Below, one piece after another: positions 49,541 to 62,221 of a stretch of DNA of 64,000 nucleotides. Made by a program: the position numbers and the translations under genes. The DNA lies in contig SMSO01000031.1 of NCBI GenBank assembly GCA_004764695.1, positions 5,193,048-5,257,047 of the forward strand. The letters are read 5' to 3'. How positions within the stretch are numbered: the first letter of the stretch is position 1; each line of letters begins with the position of its first letter. Below the pieces are notes generated by a model. That model was not told where the DNA came from and did no database searches. It saw only the letters and a program-made list of their open reading frames with translations. Source of the stretch: Schizochytrium sp. TIO01 (taxonomy: Eukaryota; Sar; Bigyra; Thraustochytrida; Thraustochytriidae).

Positions 49541-52500
49541 CCTTTGTCTTCAGAAGCTCTTTCAGAATATCTTGGAGTTACGAAATATGTTTATTTGCTG
49601 CTTTTAAAATTTGCTGTTGTGGAATGATTTGGCATGACTGGAATTTGGTTCGTGAGTGGAAAGGATTATGTAGATTGAAATGCTTTGAGGATCTCTCCAG
49701 AACATACGGCAATACCGTCATGGGCAGGAACTTTTAGCATGTGTAGAAAGTATCTCCATGCTGTTGGTAATTCGGGGTATCTAGACAACCACCGCAACGA
49801 CAGAGCCATCTTTTAATCTGAGAATTGGATTCTTAGGCTCATGCTCCTCATAATAAGCGCCCATGCGAGTGTCACCATTCTTTGCTACGGCCCATAGTGA
49901 TTTATGGATTGGGCCGCAGCAACTTTGAATCGCATTGTTCATGCACTTTCATGAAGCGAAGAAGCAACTTGATGTTTGTCAAGAGTAAAAAATCATATCC
50001 TCACCATCGCAAGTGCTCAGAGACGCCCCTCAAGTTTATTTTCTTGTTGCTTCGAATCGTGTCCAACTAGAACCTTCATCATCATCCGTCCCAGAAAACT
50101 CTTCTCTATATTTTCTTCAGAAAGATGAACCGGTCGTCCCCTGGCGAAAGATATGACCCTCTAAGTTTCCACAGAAAAGCCAAGCTCTGGACTGGTTCTT
50201 GCGATCTTGAAAAAGAAATAACTTTCTAAAGTTCCTGGCCGAAAGGAAGTATAATTACCGGGCGGGCCGAACGCTGACTTTATAACCATACTTCGACGGA
50301 GGTACTTAGGTACCTACCTACCTGGTAGCCCAAAGGCCTACCTAGGTTATCTTGATTGAGAGGTTAGGTTTTGAAGAATCGCAAAAGAAGCAAAAGAAGG
50401 AATCGAGAATACTAGAACTGTCAGCCTTCCAAAAGGCTTCCGAAATCTATAAGAAGGCAATACGCGACTCTTAGTGCAAGGTAACAAGCATCACCTTAGT
50501 AATGGTAGTAGCAGCTTATAGTGATTATGTACAGCTGATAGCAGCTCTTACTGCGTTGATTACCGTGTGAATTACCCTTTTATATCCTCGGAGGCTTTGG
50601 CGTTAGTAGCGCGATCATCTTCCGAGTCTGGACACAATTTGACTTGCAGAGAAACTTATATAAACGCTCTCCGAAGAGAGGGCTGTGGTCTTATAATCAC
50701 ATTTGTTGATGCCCAGTTTCTCGAGACTTCTCTGATATAAGGCAAGCCCACAACTTCGCATCATAGGAAAGGAGAATGATACATAAGTGATTGTTTCTTG
50801 ATTTTGTTTTTGCTTCTTGATTTTGTTTTTCGACAACAGTTTTCTTTACTCTAGAGCACATTTTTTTTTCGCACTGCGTGGTGCAAAGGCTTTCAAGCTC
50901 GAGGGTGAATCAAAACTTTGCGAAACGCTGCTTAGAATAAATGAATAAAAATAAATAAATAAAAAAGCGGAACGGAGTACAAAGATAGATAAGTTTAGGT
51001 AAATATAAATGCTGGAGACACACTGCCATGATCAAAATGTACCATGCTTGAGCAAGCTGGAGGCAAAGAGAGATAAGAAAACTTTGGAAGGCGACCATGT
51101 CGTAATCGTCATACCGAGGGAGTCTCCTTTTCAATTTCATTGAAGCTTCGAGGTCAGAGAAATCCGCAGTGACAGAGAACAGAATGTCGTGGCAGAGGTG
51201 ATGGCCAATTCGCTCAGATTGAGATTGAGCACTTCAAACGCGGCCTCATCGTTCGTTCTTGGGCGAAATTCTTCGGAACTGACCTGGATTATGCTCTTTT
51301 GAGTCCACAGTCTACGAATTTAATTGATTCATGATTATAATACAACAAATAAATCAACGTCTAGATCACCTTCGTCTGTCGTATTTAATGCTGTCACTCG
51401 CATTGACGCGCACCGAGGTCGTGTGTGCGTGTGCATACCGATTCACTATGGCCTAACGCATTTGTTTTACAGAGCGTGCTATACTCCAGGTTGTAAACGT
51501 CGAAGACGGACAATCTCGATAGTCTGCATCGAATTTCAGACTCCACCACGGTGTCTTAATATAAAATTTCATAACTTGCAGAAATCAAAATAAGAAGCGA
51601 CGCAGGGAGGGTGACTTTGGGCTTTTATGCACAACCTCATCATTAGCATCCATGCGTTCTCGCTGTCTTGGCAAGTATCGTCTCTTGTGCAGTTGCACCG
51701 CTGCTGTTAATCACGATGATGATCCTCGCTTGCGTGAGGATTTTGAGATCGAGGTCTGTCTCGCAACACCGGTAGGATGTCCTAGGGTCTACCTACGCCG
51801 CCATGAGGCTATGGGCATTTCACGAGCGTGCGCCAAGAGAACATTTGTCGAAAGGTTGACGAAGACCACTCCAAGTTCTTCGCGAGAAGCCGCCCTGAGC
51901 GGCTGATTACGCACGTTTCCACCGCTCTTCGGGACCCCGAGGTCGGTTGATAGAAAAACGGACTTCGCGGAGGTCGCCGATAGAGAGCGTTGAAGCTACG
52001 CGGTTGTTATGCAAAGGGCGACTTCTTCGGCATTGGAGCACCCATGCGTGAAGAACACACTAAAGAAAGCAACGATGACCAAAAAGGAAACAAACAAAGA
52101 GAGAGAAAGAGAGAGAAAGAGAAAGATGTCTTCAATGCCTTTCTTTGCGGCACTGTTTGATGAAGATAGAAGAGTCGCAAAGACGAAGGCCGTGGAAGCA
52201 GAGCTTTTCAGAAGCTGCGCCAAACTTACTTACACCAGGCGTGGCTCGCCGAAGGAGCGGCATTTGACGGACCGCGGAGTTTTCCACGGAGCGAACGATG
52301 CAATAGCCAATGAACGCTTCAAGCTTTCGCTTTGCAATGCGGTTTTCATTTGGTGCTGCCAAAGTCAGTCGTGATAAACGCTGCACAGCGAGCTTGATAT
52401 AATCAACGCATAAATCGTAGACCGAACTGCATCAGAGTCAAAGCTGTCTCGTCGGCTGCAGGCAGTCAGGTAAGAACGAGACGACCGACCGCTCGAAGAG

Positions 52501-52578
52501 GCCAGGGCCAGCTCAGCGCAAAATTTCAAGTGCCTTCGATCGTGCACCAGCACATTGAACCGGCGATAAAAGCGTAGT

Positions 52579-52612
52579 AGCTCTTCAGGGCACCTATGTG
52601 CCCTGAAGAGCT
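52579..52612. repeat. Perfect 15-bp hairpin
   Basis: AGCTCTTCAGGGCAC (52579-52593) and GTGCCCTGAAGAGCT (52598-52612) form a perfect stem around a CTAT loop. It has no neighbouring gene. Confidence 0.9.
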
Positions 52613-53356
52613 TTATGTACGCCTATGGAAAAATCTGCCAAACTGAACACGGTCAACGGGTAGATCTAGAGTAGCTCCTATATGGCCACTAGTGCAATCG
52701 TTTTGTGTTTTACAAGTGCCCTTCTCCGTTCTACAAGACCAAGATGATAAACTCGCTTTGCGCTCTCTGCTACAAGCTGCCATAGTCCGGCTGGCTCGGC
52801 GTAGTCGGCCAATAAGAAGATCAGCAAGGCCTCCGTCATTTTAGCTTCGAGTTCGATGCTCGTGGAGGTCTTCTTGCCTGCTGGCTTGCTTAATTTGCAA
52901 TTCAAGTCAAAGTCTACTGCTTAGCAAGGAGCTTCTCATCTTTAAAAAGACCAATAGATCTCTAAGCAGCCGCCGCGATGTGCTTACATGGCAGGTGAAG
53001 AAGAGCTTGCTTGCTTGCATGTTCTCTGGGGCCTCGTTCTTCTACTCTGGTGCTGACTGACTGACTGATTGGTTTGCTGGCCGACCGGCTGACTGACTGA
53101 TATCTCGACCGACTTGGCGTCGTTCATTTGTCGAGGGCGAGTGCAATCGATTGCTCTTAAATGGCGACGATCGATCGCTTTATCTGCAGCACAGCGCAGC
53201 AAAGCAGAGCAAAACAGAGCAAAGCACACTCACTGAAGCGAAAGAGAGGTTTCGTGTGAAGGTTATGAAACGCCATAAGCATTTGCATTCAGCGGCGCCA
53301 GGCCTTGGACCACGAGCGAGAGAGGGTGCGCGAAGGATCGAATGAGTGAGGGAGTG

Positions 53357-53358
<2 letters not shown>

Positions 53359-53412
<54 letters not shown>
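53359..53412. repeat. (GA)n microsatellite
   Basis: An almost pure run of about 26 GA units. Confidence 0.95.
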
Positions 53413-53413
<1 letters not shown>

Positions 53414-53480
53414 AGCTTAGCGTTGCCCAATGCCAGTTTGAGTGCACAGAGGTCAGGTTTCCTGCGGCCGAGACCCTACT

Positions 53481-53482
53481 TC

Positions 53483-53513
<31 letters not shown>

Positions 53514-53521
53514 CAATCAAT
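53481..53521. repeat. (CAAT)n microsatellite
   Basis: About nine TCAA/CAAT units with one interruption. Confidence 0.9.
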
Positions 53522-55008
53522 TAATTATTAAAAAGTCGTTCATTGCGTAACTAATACTTAGCAGGTACTAGTATCAAAATGTACTATATTTCATTTAAAA
53601 AACACTTTTTTTCTTCAAATAGGAAAGAAAGTTAAAAAGAAAGATTGTGCTCGAGAGACCTTCACTTCAAAAAAGGGGCTTCGCTTACACTAATCAATTT
53701 ACGTCCTTAGACAGCTACATCTTTGCTTGGCTCAAGCGCTGCTTCCAATACTTATTTATATATATGGTATCATCTAAGTACATAAAATAGATAATTGTCG
53801 ATTTCTCGTTTCTTTGAGGTGTCCCATGGGCCTTGGAAATTAAATCGGGCTTGCGTCCCAATCTAAGTTTTTCATGTCAAATTCTTATTAAATAAAACGC
53901 CGCGTGGTTCTTTTGAAGAGAAACAATTAAATGTTGAAAAGGTCAGGAGAATGCTCGAGATCTAAGTATTTGGCGTTTTCTCGCAACACTCATCCAAGGT
54001 TGAGTTTCTTGCCACCTTTTAGCTGCTCTCCGTGTCTTGCAGGCGTCCTTCGCCGCCTATTCGTGCGCTTTCTTATTTTCCCGGCCCTGTGGCAATGGTG
54101 CTTTTGTTTCTTCGTCCTGCCAGAGTCTCGTCGCAGTTAGCGAGGGCCCCTCCTTACACCGTTGATGAAGGGATTGCGCTCATTACGGCTATACACTACA
54201 ACTGGTCCAGGAAATGATTAAACCGCCTTTGGAGATAAAAATCAATTAAGTATCTACAACTTTGGTTAAAAATTCAACACAAAACAATCGCTGCTCTCTC
54301 AGAGTAGCAGGACCTGCTTCTCAAAGCTCGAGGGCGATATCTTTTGAAGCAGCTCCAAGCTGTCCGCGGCTGCTGCAGAGACAGGTCGACCCGCTCCTTG
54401 CTTGAAAGGCGGCGGCGCCTGGGGAGGATGGGTTTTTTCAAGATCTGGAGTTACGGTCGCGAAGATATCGATCGAATGCGGTGCTGCAATTCTCAATAAT
54501 GAATGCTTCAGGTCAATTTTTCTTTTGCGCCATATCTTCAAACTATAAAAAATAAAATCATTCAAAAGAAAAAGAAGAGAAAGGAAGACGAGACTGAGTT
54601 TATTTACCGATTTGAAATTTTTGATAGAAGTACCGTGACTGACATGGTCAATTAAAAGTAAACTTACGTACTATACATAATATATAAAGAAAAGGAAGAC
54701 GAGGAGAGGCGATGAGAACTTAATGTAAGTTTAAAAGAATTAAGAAAACTTAATAAACTTAAAAGGTTTATTTGCTAGCGAGGACAACCGTTCCTGCGAA
54801 GGCGGCGGTGGGGTACGTAGAAGACTTCGCGCAGGTTGCCGGAGGTTCGTCGTCCCACCACGTTCAGAGGGGCGCCTTCACGTTCCTGCCTGGAGCACCT
54901 CTGCTGCGATTCTCCACGCTCCACGCTTTCTTGGCGCCATCCGGCTGGCGGTAATGACGGCTCAAGCGTGCATTTCAAGAACACCACCCACGGCTTCCAA
55001 AGGGATAG

Positions 55009-55066
55009 TCAATGAATGAATCAGTGAATGAATGAATCAGTGAATCAATGAATCAATGAATCGATT
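55009..55066. repeat. (GAAT)/(CAAT) mixed microsatellite
   Basis: Alternating GAATGAAT, CAGTGAAT and CAATGAAT units, an interrupted mixture of the two tetranucleotide families seen elsewhere in the window. Confidence 0.85.
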
Positions 55067-55740
55067 CTTCAATTTAATGAACTAATCAAATGAACGAACA
55101 AAAGCTTACGTGGAAAAGCGCACACGCAGAAGGACGACTCACGTTAATCCAGGCGATTGTTTGCATGCAATTGGACGACGTCGATGCCGTGTACTTGAGG
55201 AGGTCAAGATTGAGATTAATCTTCGCTTTGAATTAACAAACATAAATTGGATTGAGCCGTCACTTGCCAAAGAAGGCAGCTTCTCACGAATCTACGATCC
55301 TCGCTCTTCAAGTCCGCAGATGGAGGATGGCTAAGCTGCTCTAAACCCACGAGGTTTCTTGCCGCAAAAGGAGTAAAAAGAAGACTGTACTGTATTTTCT
55401 TCCTGCTTGAGGTTTTCTGGTTTCCTTCTCGGCAAAATACCATTTTGCTTTCTCTCGATAACAGAGGCGAAAAATACCGACCTTGCTTTGGCAGGCCTGA
55501 GGTGCGGTGCTCTCAGTCAACGCCGCCAAAGAAAGCCCTCGCAGGGCGAGCGAAGAACTCGCGAAGCACGGAATCAAAATAGCCGAAGTCTGCCTTCTCC
55601 AAGTTCTCGCATGGACTCGTTTCTTGTTCTTGCGACAATAGCGAATGTCGATGGACAACAAGACGGGGTTGCGACGAGGATCCACTCAAGAAATCGTGCG
55701 CCTTCCCATGAAGGATTTTCATTTCTGAATAGATTGATGA

Positions 55741-55825
55741 CAAACAAACAAACAAACAAACAAACAAACAAACAAACAAACAAACAAACAAACAAACAAA
55801 CAAACAAACAAACAAACAAACAAAC
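55741..55825. repeat. (CAAA)n microsatellite
   Basis: About 21 uninterrupted CAAA units. They create VCLF-repeat and NKQT-repeat ORFs that are not genes. Confidence 0.97.
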
Positions 55826-57851
55826 AGGAAGACTCACTTTCCTTTCTTCTTTCTACCTACGTAACTATGTAGAGCCACATTCAGCCCTAGTAGTACCTAG
55901 GAAACCATTTATAAAATAAAAATAAAATGTAATAAAGGTGTTTCATGCGCCAGTAGGTAACTAAAATAATTAAGTTGAAGGAGTACAGCAACTCTAGGCC
56001 CCTCAAACTAAAGATAGAAGACTAGGAAACCCTTTCGCCCCAGCTCTGTTCTAACTTGCTCGTAAAGAGCGCTTTATTTTTGTGCTATTACTCATTTCTT
56101 CTTCGCTTTCCATTCATGAGGAATCCAGCCACCGACTCGCGAGCGACGTTTTTCATCGATTGGTTGTCGTGGGTAATTCTACCGTCCACTTAGCCTTTAT
56201 TCTAATCCTAGTACAATCAACCCGAATTAACTAAACTACCAAGGTACCACATATTCTTTTTCGAGAGTATTTTATTTACCACGATAATCTTTTCAGTTGT
56301 TATTATTATTATAGCATTTTAGCAGAAGAACAAGTTATAATAATAATGAAAGGAAGGAGAAGAAAAACGAGAATCGTCGAACGATGTTGTTTAAATATTG
56401 AAAAAGGAAAAGAAAAAGAAGAGAGCGCACAGCACCAACGCAAGATAGGAGAAAAGATAAAAAGCGCATCAAAAGTCAATTTATATCTCGCCCATCTGAT
56501 TCTTGAGAGTTGGTCTTCCTTGGCTGTCGCGTTCTAACGTAGACATCGATGTGCGCCTTTGCATAGCTGAACAAAGTCTCTTTATTTCCTCGCCGTCTTC
56601 CACGGCGCTTATTATCACTTAGCAATCCAACTCGATTAAATAAAATCATCACAGTGTGTTTGCTCCATCTTATCGCGAAGGGCCGACTCTTAGGGGGGAG
56701 GGTAGGAGGGGGCTAGCTGGTCAGAGTTTGGCCATCGCTTTTCATCTCCATCCTCTTACACAGACAGAGCGTGGCGCAGTTTTATCTTGGCAGCGCTTTT
56801 CCACGGCCCGAACTGAAGCCAGAAAGTAGGGGCACAGTGCCTGGAGCGGGTGACGATATTCTCCCTCGACAGGACCTCCTACACTTCACTGCGGCGCTAC
56901 TGGGCGCTGTCTAGCCGCGATGGGAAGGGCGCTCTTCCATTCAGCCTGCCTGAATAAATAATTAAATAAATAAATAAATAAATAAATGACTAAATGACTA
57001 AATGAATGAAAGAAAGAAATAACTAATGTTGCTTGCCAGTAGTGGCGTATTTGTTTCTCTGTTTCTTAATTTTCACTTCGTATAGAGGTATTGATAGTAA
57101 GAAGAAACTTGAAAGAGAAGAGTGAATGGGAGAGAAGAAAGTAGGTTAGTTAGTTAGTTATAGTTTGCTGATCGCGTAGTAGTGCCTAATTGGCTGGTAG
57201 GAGAGGAGTTTAGTTTGTATTTAGCGCGCACTAGTTACGAGTAAGGTTCATGACTTCTCCAGAGAGAAGGCGAATGAAGTCGTAAGTTGCGCACTCAATA
57301 ATGCCTGGGCAAGTGAGAGCTGGAATATAGTTGAAGTCGATGAGCGAAGGAAGAGGTTCTCTTGATATTTGCCGAAGGGAACTGAACATACAGCTCAGGA
57401 GAGAAGGTATATCCAGCCAATCTCACAAACCGTCAAAAGTCAAACAGCAGTGCATAAAAAGTAAATATCAGCAAGCAAAAAACTTGATTGAAAAAAAAGA
57501 AAGAAGAAAGAGCTGAAGAGATTTTCCAGTCCATCTACCTTTGCACATAGTAATAGCCACCTCCTCAAAGAAAATTAAACGTTCTCAACTATTGAAAAAG
57601 AAAAGAAAAAAAGAAAAAAAGAAAAAAGACTCACTGCAACACGGTACTTTCGATACTACTACCAATCTCTAGCTAGGCAAAAGCAGTAGGCACTCTTACG
57701 ATAGCCCATTTAAAAAGAAGAAAGAAGAGAGAGATATAAAGTTGAAAACTTCAGGACCTCGCGGTACTTGGCTTGAAACTAACTAGGATTCCCTCGCCTG
57801 CGAAGGTCTCGAAGTGCCGGCGCTCGCGTTGAACCGTCTGCCCTCTGCCAC

Positions 57852-57963
57852 CTCCCTCCCTCCCTCCCTCCCTCCCTCCCGTTTCCGCTTGATACGCTCG
57901 TGCGGACCAAGCAAGAAGTCTTGCTCAGCCAGCAATCGGCAGTAGAGAGGGAGGGAGGGAGGG
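57852..57963. repeat. Inverted (CCCT)n/(GGGA)n tracts, G-quadruplex motifs
   Basis: A CCTCCC run of about seven units (57852-57880) is followed 65 bases later by GGGAGGGAGGGAGGG (57949-57963). The two can pair with each other, and each G-rich strand fits the G3N1-7 quadruplex rule. Confidence 0.8.
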
Positions 57964-58084
57964 CCAACCGCGCAAGTCAACAGAACAACAGAACAATAGA
58001 AAAACGTTTTTCTGGAGCTGCGTACTCAAGCTAAACCCCTCTCATAACTAATAACACCTCTCCAAATGACACGTAAATGACTAA

Positions 58085-58198
58085 ATCTCTCGACATCTAA
58101 ACTAAACCAAAACCAAACCAAACCAAACTAAACCAAACTATAAACTAAACCAAACAAAACTTAAAAAACTAAAAACTAAAAAAAAAAACTAAAAACTA
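58085..58198. repeat. Degenerate AAACC/AAACT repeat
   Basis: Units AAACC, AAAACC, AAACT and AAAAACT succeed one another irregularly and end in an A-rich run. The pattern resembles but does not equal a telomere repeat, since CCCTAA or CCCTAAA units are absent. Confidence 0.7.
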
Positions 58199-58401
58199 AT
58201 CCATGCAATTCACGAAGAAGAAAACAGCAGACTTGAAGGCGTGCACCCTCAATTCATTCCAATGCTGTCGCGTGGGATAGATATCTGCGGAGTCCATCTG
58301 CGAAAGCGCCGTCTCTGTCAAGCGGTGGTTCGACTTAGGTCCTTCGTTCCCAGCAGCTAATGAATGCACAGGAAAGAAGGTAAGAAACCAACCAACCAAG
58401 A

Positions 58402-58419
58402 AATCAATCAATCAATCAA

Positions 58420-58455
<36 letters not shown>
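58402..58455. repeat. (AATC)n followed by (CT)n
   Basis: About five AATC units (58402-58420) adjoin a CT run of about 17 units (58421-58455). Confidence 0.9.
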
Positions 58456-58460
<5 letters not shown>

Positions 58461-59413
58461 GCGCTTTTCGAGCAGCTTGGCGCCAACGCGGTGCTAGGGT
58501 GTGGCTACGCCAAACGGTAGCCCAGGAGGCGTTACGCGGCGCCTCTCTTTACCGGTGGGAACGCAGAGAAGGCGGGATTCCCCTACGCTCTTAGTCGGCG
58601 GCACCTCGATCGTTGGTCTCAAGCGGAGCCTGGAGGCCGCCTGCGAAGGCTCTCGCACCCACCCACCTGGCCGCCCACGCACGCACGCCTGCCTGCTAGC
58701 TAGCTAGCTGTCTCTCCAGCGCTCTTCGGCTCCTTCCACGCTGCGAAGCGAGAGCTCGAAGGCGATACTCGTCGAAGGAGTTGATTGATCCATTGAAGCA
58801 TTCATTCATATATCGATCAGACTAATTATTTGTTTTCTTTTAGTTTATAATAGATAGAAAGGAGAGGAAAGGAAACTCTAACGGCTGAGAAACAAAAAGA
58901 AGAAAAAGGAGAGAAGAGCCCTATTTATTTGCGTTGAGTTTGGTTTGGTTTGCTGAAGCGGATTCGACGTTCTTGGCGTGAAAGCTTCGACGGGAGGAGA
59001 GCCGATCGAGGCGGCCATGGTGGACACGGGGCGCCATCCAACGTTCTTGGCGGCCTTGCTTGGCTCAGAGAGGAGGAGGAGACAGCAGCAAAAGGGGTCG
59101 AGAGGCTCGCGGTTTCCGGAGTCTCGTTGAACTCTTGAATTGTCTCACTCTTTATCTTTCTTTTACTCGATCTCTCGCTCCTCTTCAAAGTATTCAAATG
59201 AAGAGTCAACTAAAAAATATAATAAGCGAGTAAAGTGAACTTCAATCAGCAGGACCAATCGAAAAGAAAGGGACACAGAGCATATCAAAGTACCTCTGGG
59301 TAGTGCATTTATTTATTTTTTAGCATCTAATTACTTAGTTAGCTTGGATTCAAAAAGAAAAGGGAAACTTGAGCATCATTTTCAATTAAAAAAGGGAAAC
59401 ATTGGAAATAAAC

Positions 59414-59454
59414 GTACCTTCTTTCTACCTAGCTAGCGAGGTAGAAAGAAGTAC
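59414..59454. repeat. Hairpin with 16-bp stem and one bulge
   Basis: CTTCTTTCTACCT (59418-59430) pairs perfectly with AGGTAGAAAGAAG (59439-59451) around AGCTAGCG; flanking GTAC/TAC extend the stem with one bulged C. Confidence 0.85.
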
Positions 59455-60783
59455 TTTCAGTCTCCAGGCCTACTACAAAACCACACTATGAAGCCTTTGT
59501 CTCTATCGTCACGCACCGAACTTCTCTCTTTTTGGTGCTTGCATTCTGTGCTTGCGCCGCCGCACCTGCAGCGCAGCGCGCTTTGGCCCCTGATTACATC
59601 TCCGTTGGAGAAGCTGCCTGCTGTATAGAACAAGTCGATCTATAACCTGCTGGCAATCTGACCAAAAGAATAATGTCTGTCGATGAATCAATCTGGAGAA
59701 TCAAAGTAAACGAGTGAGCGATGTGTCGGTTAGTTTTATCGCGCGACGGCTTAGGCCGCTGCGGGGCACTGCGGGCACAGAGCCGCCGCAGTGAGAGGCC
59801 GCAAAAGAAAGTCGCCGAGTGCAGGAAGGCCCTCGTCGCTGCCGACACCATGACGGCACTCCCTCCCTCTCGTTCCTTACTTAGTTACTTACTGCGGCGA
59901 TGGTGCCTTCCTTCTGCGACGAGTGTTGCGAAAATTCTCTGCGGCTGCGTCGGCCTCTCGTTTAGGCGCCCTTGAACCCCTCTGGGCACCTTTTACTCTT
60001 CTTGCTCATAATAGAGAGAAAGCAAAAACAACAATAAACCAGTCCTACTTGCTTTTCTTTCTTCTCTCGTATTCTCGTATTCTCTCCGTCTCTCCGTCTC
60101 TCCTGAAAACTGAAAATGAGAGGTAATTTACATAATAGATACACCATGCGACTTCTGCTTCCGCCTCGACATAAAAGCAGCGAAATGCGGGGGTTCGGTG
60201 CAAAGGAAAGGAAACCAGACAAAGGGAAAGCTTTGAAAGTGATTACCGTGTGTTTGTTTGCTTGTTTTGGCTTGCTTGCTTGCCTGCTTGTTAGTTAGTT
60301 AGTTAATATGTTTCAAAGCTTCTGAGTTGTAGGTGGCTAGAAAAGCCAAACAACAATAACAACAACAACAGCAACTCACCTCGCCGCAATCCAATGTCCC
60401 ATTTACCCCGGTTTACAATAAGCCCTCATATCTTTTATCTTTCTATGCTCGAGATCTATATTTTCTTTAACATCAAAATCAAAATATCGATAAAAAGATC
60501 CATTAAAATGAAAATCAGAAAGCAAGCCAAAAAGCACCAAAGAAATCAATCAGAAGGAAACAAGCGGCGGCGGCGGCGATGCTGACGACGATGCTCAGCG
60601 CTCGCTAGCACTGTCCGTCGGCCCGGAGCAAGGGCCTAAAGCCGAACGAAGCCATCGACCTGAAGCCAGACAGACAGACATGAACATGGCTGGCTCGCTG
60701 CCTGACTGGCAGGGGAAGAGGGAAGGCCTGATGCGATAGTTTCGCCGTCGCTTACCCGGAAGAAGCACGCAGCCTGACTGACA

Positions 60784-60824
60784 GACATTCATTCTTTCAT
60801 TCATTCATTCTTTCATTCATTCAT
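60784..60824. repeat. (CATT)n microsatellite
   Basis: CATTCATT units interrupted by CTTT. Confidence 0.85.
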
Positions 60825-60901
60825 ACGTGGAGACACACACACATCCATAGAGATAGAAAGGAATCCGCACACTCCGTCGCCTCCCCTCTCTCGCATTCTC
60901 G

Positions 60902-60942
60902 CGCTTTCTTTCGCTTTCTTTCGCTTTCTTTCGCTTTCTTTC
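60902..60942. repeat. CGCTTTCTTT decanucleotide repeat
   Basis: Four tandem copies of the 10-bp unit CGCTTTCTTT, the last followed by CTCTATAAG. Confidence 0.9.
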
Positions 60943-62176
60943 TCTATAAGCAGTATTCTTTATACGCCGTGCTGCCGAGCTTTAGTGTAGTAGAGCTACT
61001 GCCACTACTGCAGAAAAGAGTAGCAAGTGTGGCTACCCTGGCATGCCGGGGCTTCTTTTGATTCTGCGGGAAGCAGGTGCGGGCAAAATCGCGTGAGAAG
61101 ACGCATGGGATGGGTCTCCACCGAGAAGCCTTGACCTGATTTGGTAGCCTCACTAAGAAGGTAAGTAAGTAGATACTACTCTACTAGTAGACTTTTTGTT
61201 TCAGAGCCGCCACTATATGTATATTCATATATATGCATACATGGATACGTAGACGCCTCTTTTTCTTTTAATTGTGGATAAAAGAAAGAGAGGAAACTGG
61301 GCTCCGTTTCGCTGCGAGACCTGAAAGCTCGATTGGCGCCCTTTTGGTGCTTTCGTGACGAGGCACACGTCTTTTGAGGGTGCTCTGATGATGTGCAGAG
61401 CATAGGAAGTATACTATATACATACATACCCAGCTGGCGTCCGTCTGTCTGTCCAGCGAGTGCTTGTTTTTTTGTTTTTGTTTTTGGCTCTCTTCGTTTC
61501 CTTGTTCCCTTGTTCTTTGGGTTTCTTCATTACTCTGTTTGATTGCTTGTTGATTGTTTGATCGCTTGCAGCATCATCGCAATGCCTTGAGTTGATATCT
61601 TCGTGCGTTTTTGTTCTCGCGTTCTTGCCCTTGAAGTCGCATGCAAGCGTGTCTAGGCAGTAGTAGGCAGGCAGGCTAGCTAGCTAGCTAGAAGGTGCCT
61701 ATTCTCCATAGTGCGCACACGACAGAAATAAAGAGCTGTCGTCGGCAAATAGATGGGTAGCAGTGGCACAGAGGTGCTCGAGATAGGTAGTTAGCTAATC
61801 GGCTGTCGCGCTGATTGGTTGGTTGGTGGGTGGCTCGTTAGCAAGCAAGCCCTGATGGGCAGCTTTATTTACCTACCTAACTATGGCCAAGGAAGTGGAA
61901 GCTTTCGCTCATCTTAAAACTTTATGATGCTTTTCGATTGAGCATAATTTTGTCTTTAAAAGTAGAAAAACTTTCTTGAACAAAAAAGAAAGGGAACATA
62001 TAATAATAAGGGAAAGTAAGAAAGAAAGAAAGGGAAAATGTTTTACAGTAATTATATATTATTTAATATAGTTGCTGTAATACTGTAAAGAGGGAGAATC
62101 GATAAGATGATTCATTGACTAATTGGTTGGTTTGATATAGCGAGCCCATTAAAAAAAAAATGCGCAAAAAATATAC

Positions 62177-62221
62177 AGTCAATCAATCAATCAATCAATC
62201 AATCAGTCAATCAGTCAGTCT
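62177..62221. repeat. (CAAT)/(CAGT)n microsatellite
   Basis: About eleven TCAA units that turn into TCAG units at the 3' end. Confidence 0.9.

Noticed and set aside
55407-55919. ORFs with NKQT or VCLF repeats on both strands
   Set aside because: Translation of the CAAA microsatellite with non-coding flanks.
58085-58198. Telomere-like AAACC repeat
   Set aside because: Units are irregular and lack the CCCTAA or CCCTAAA form; more likely a degenerate simple repeat.
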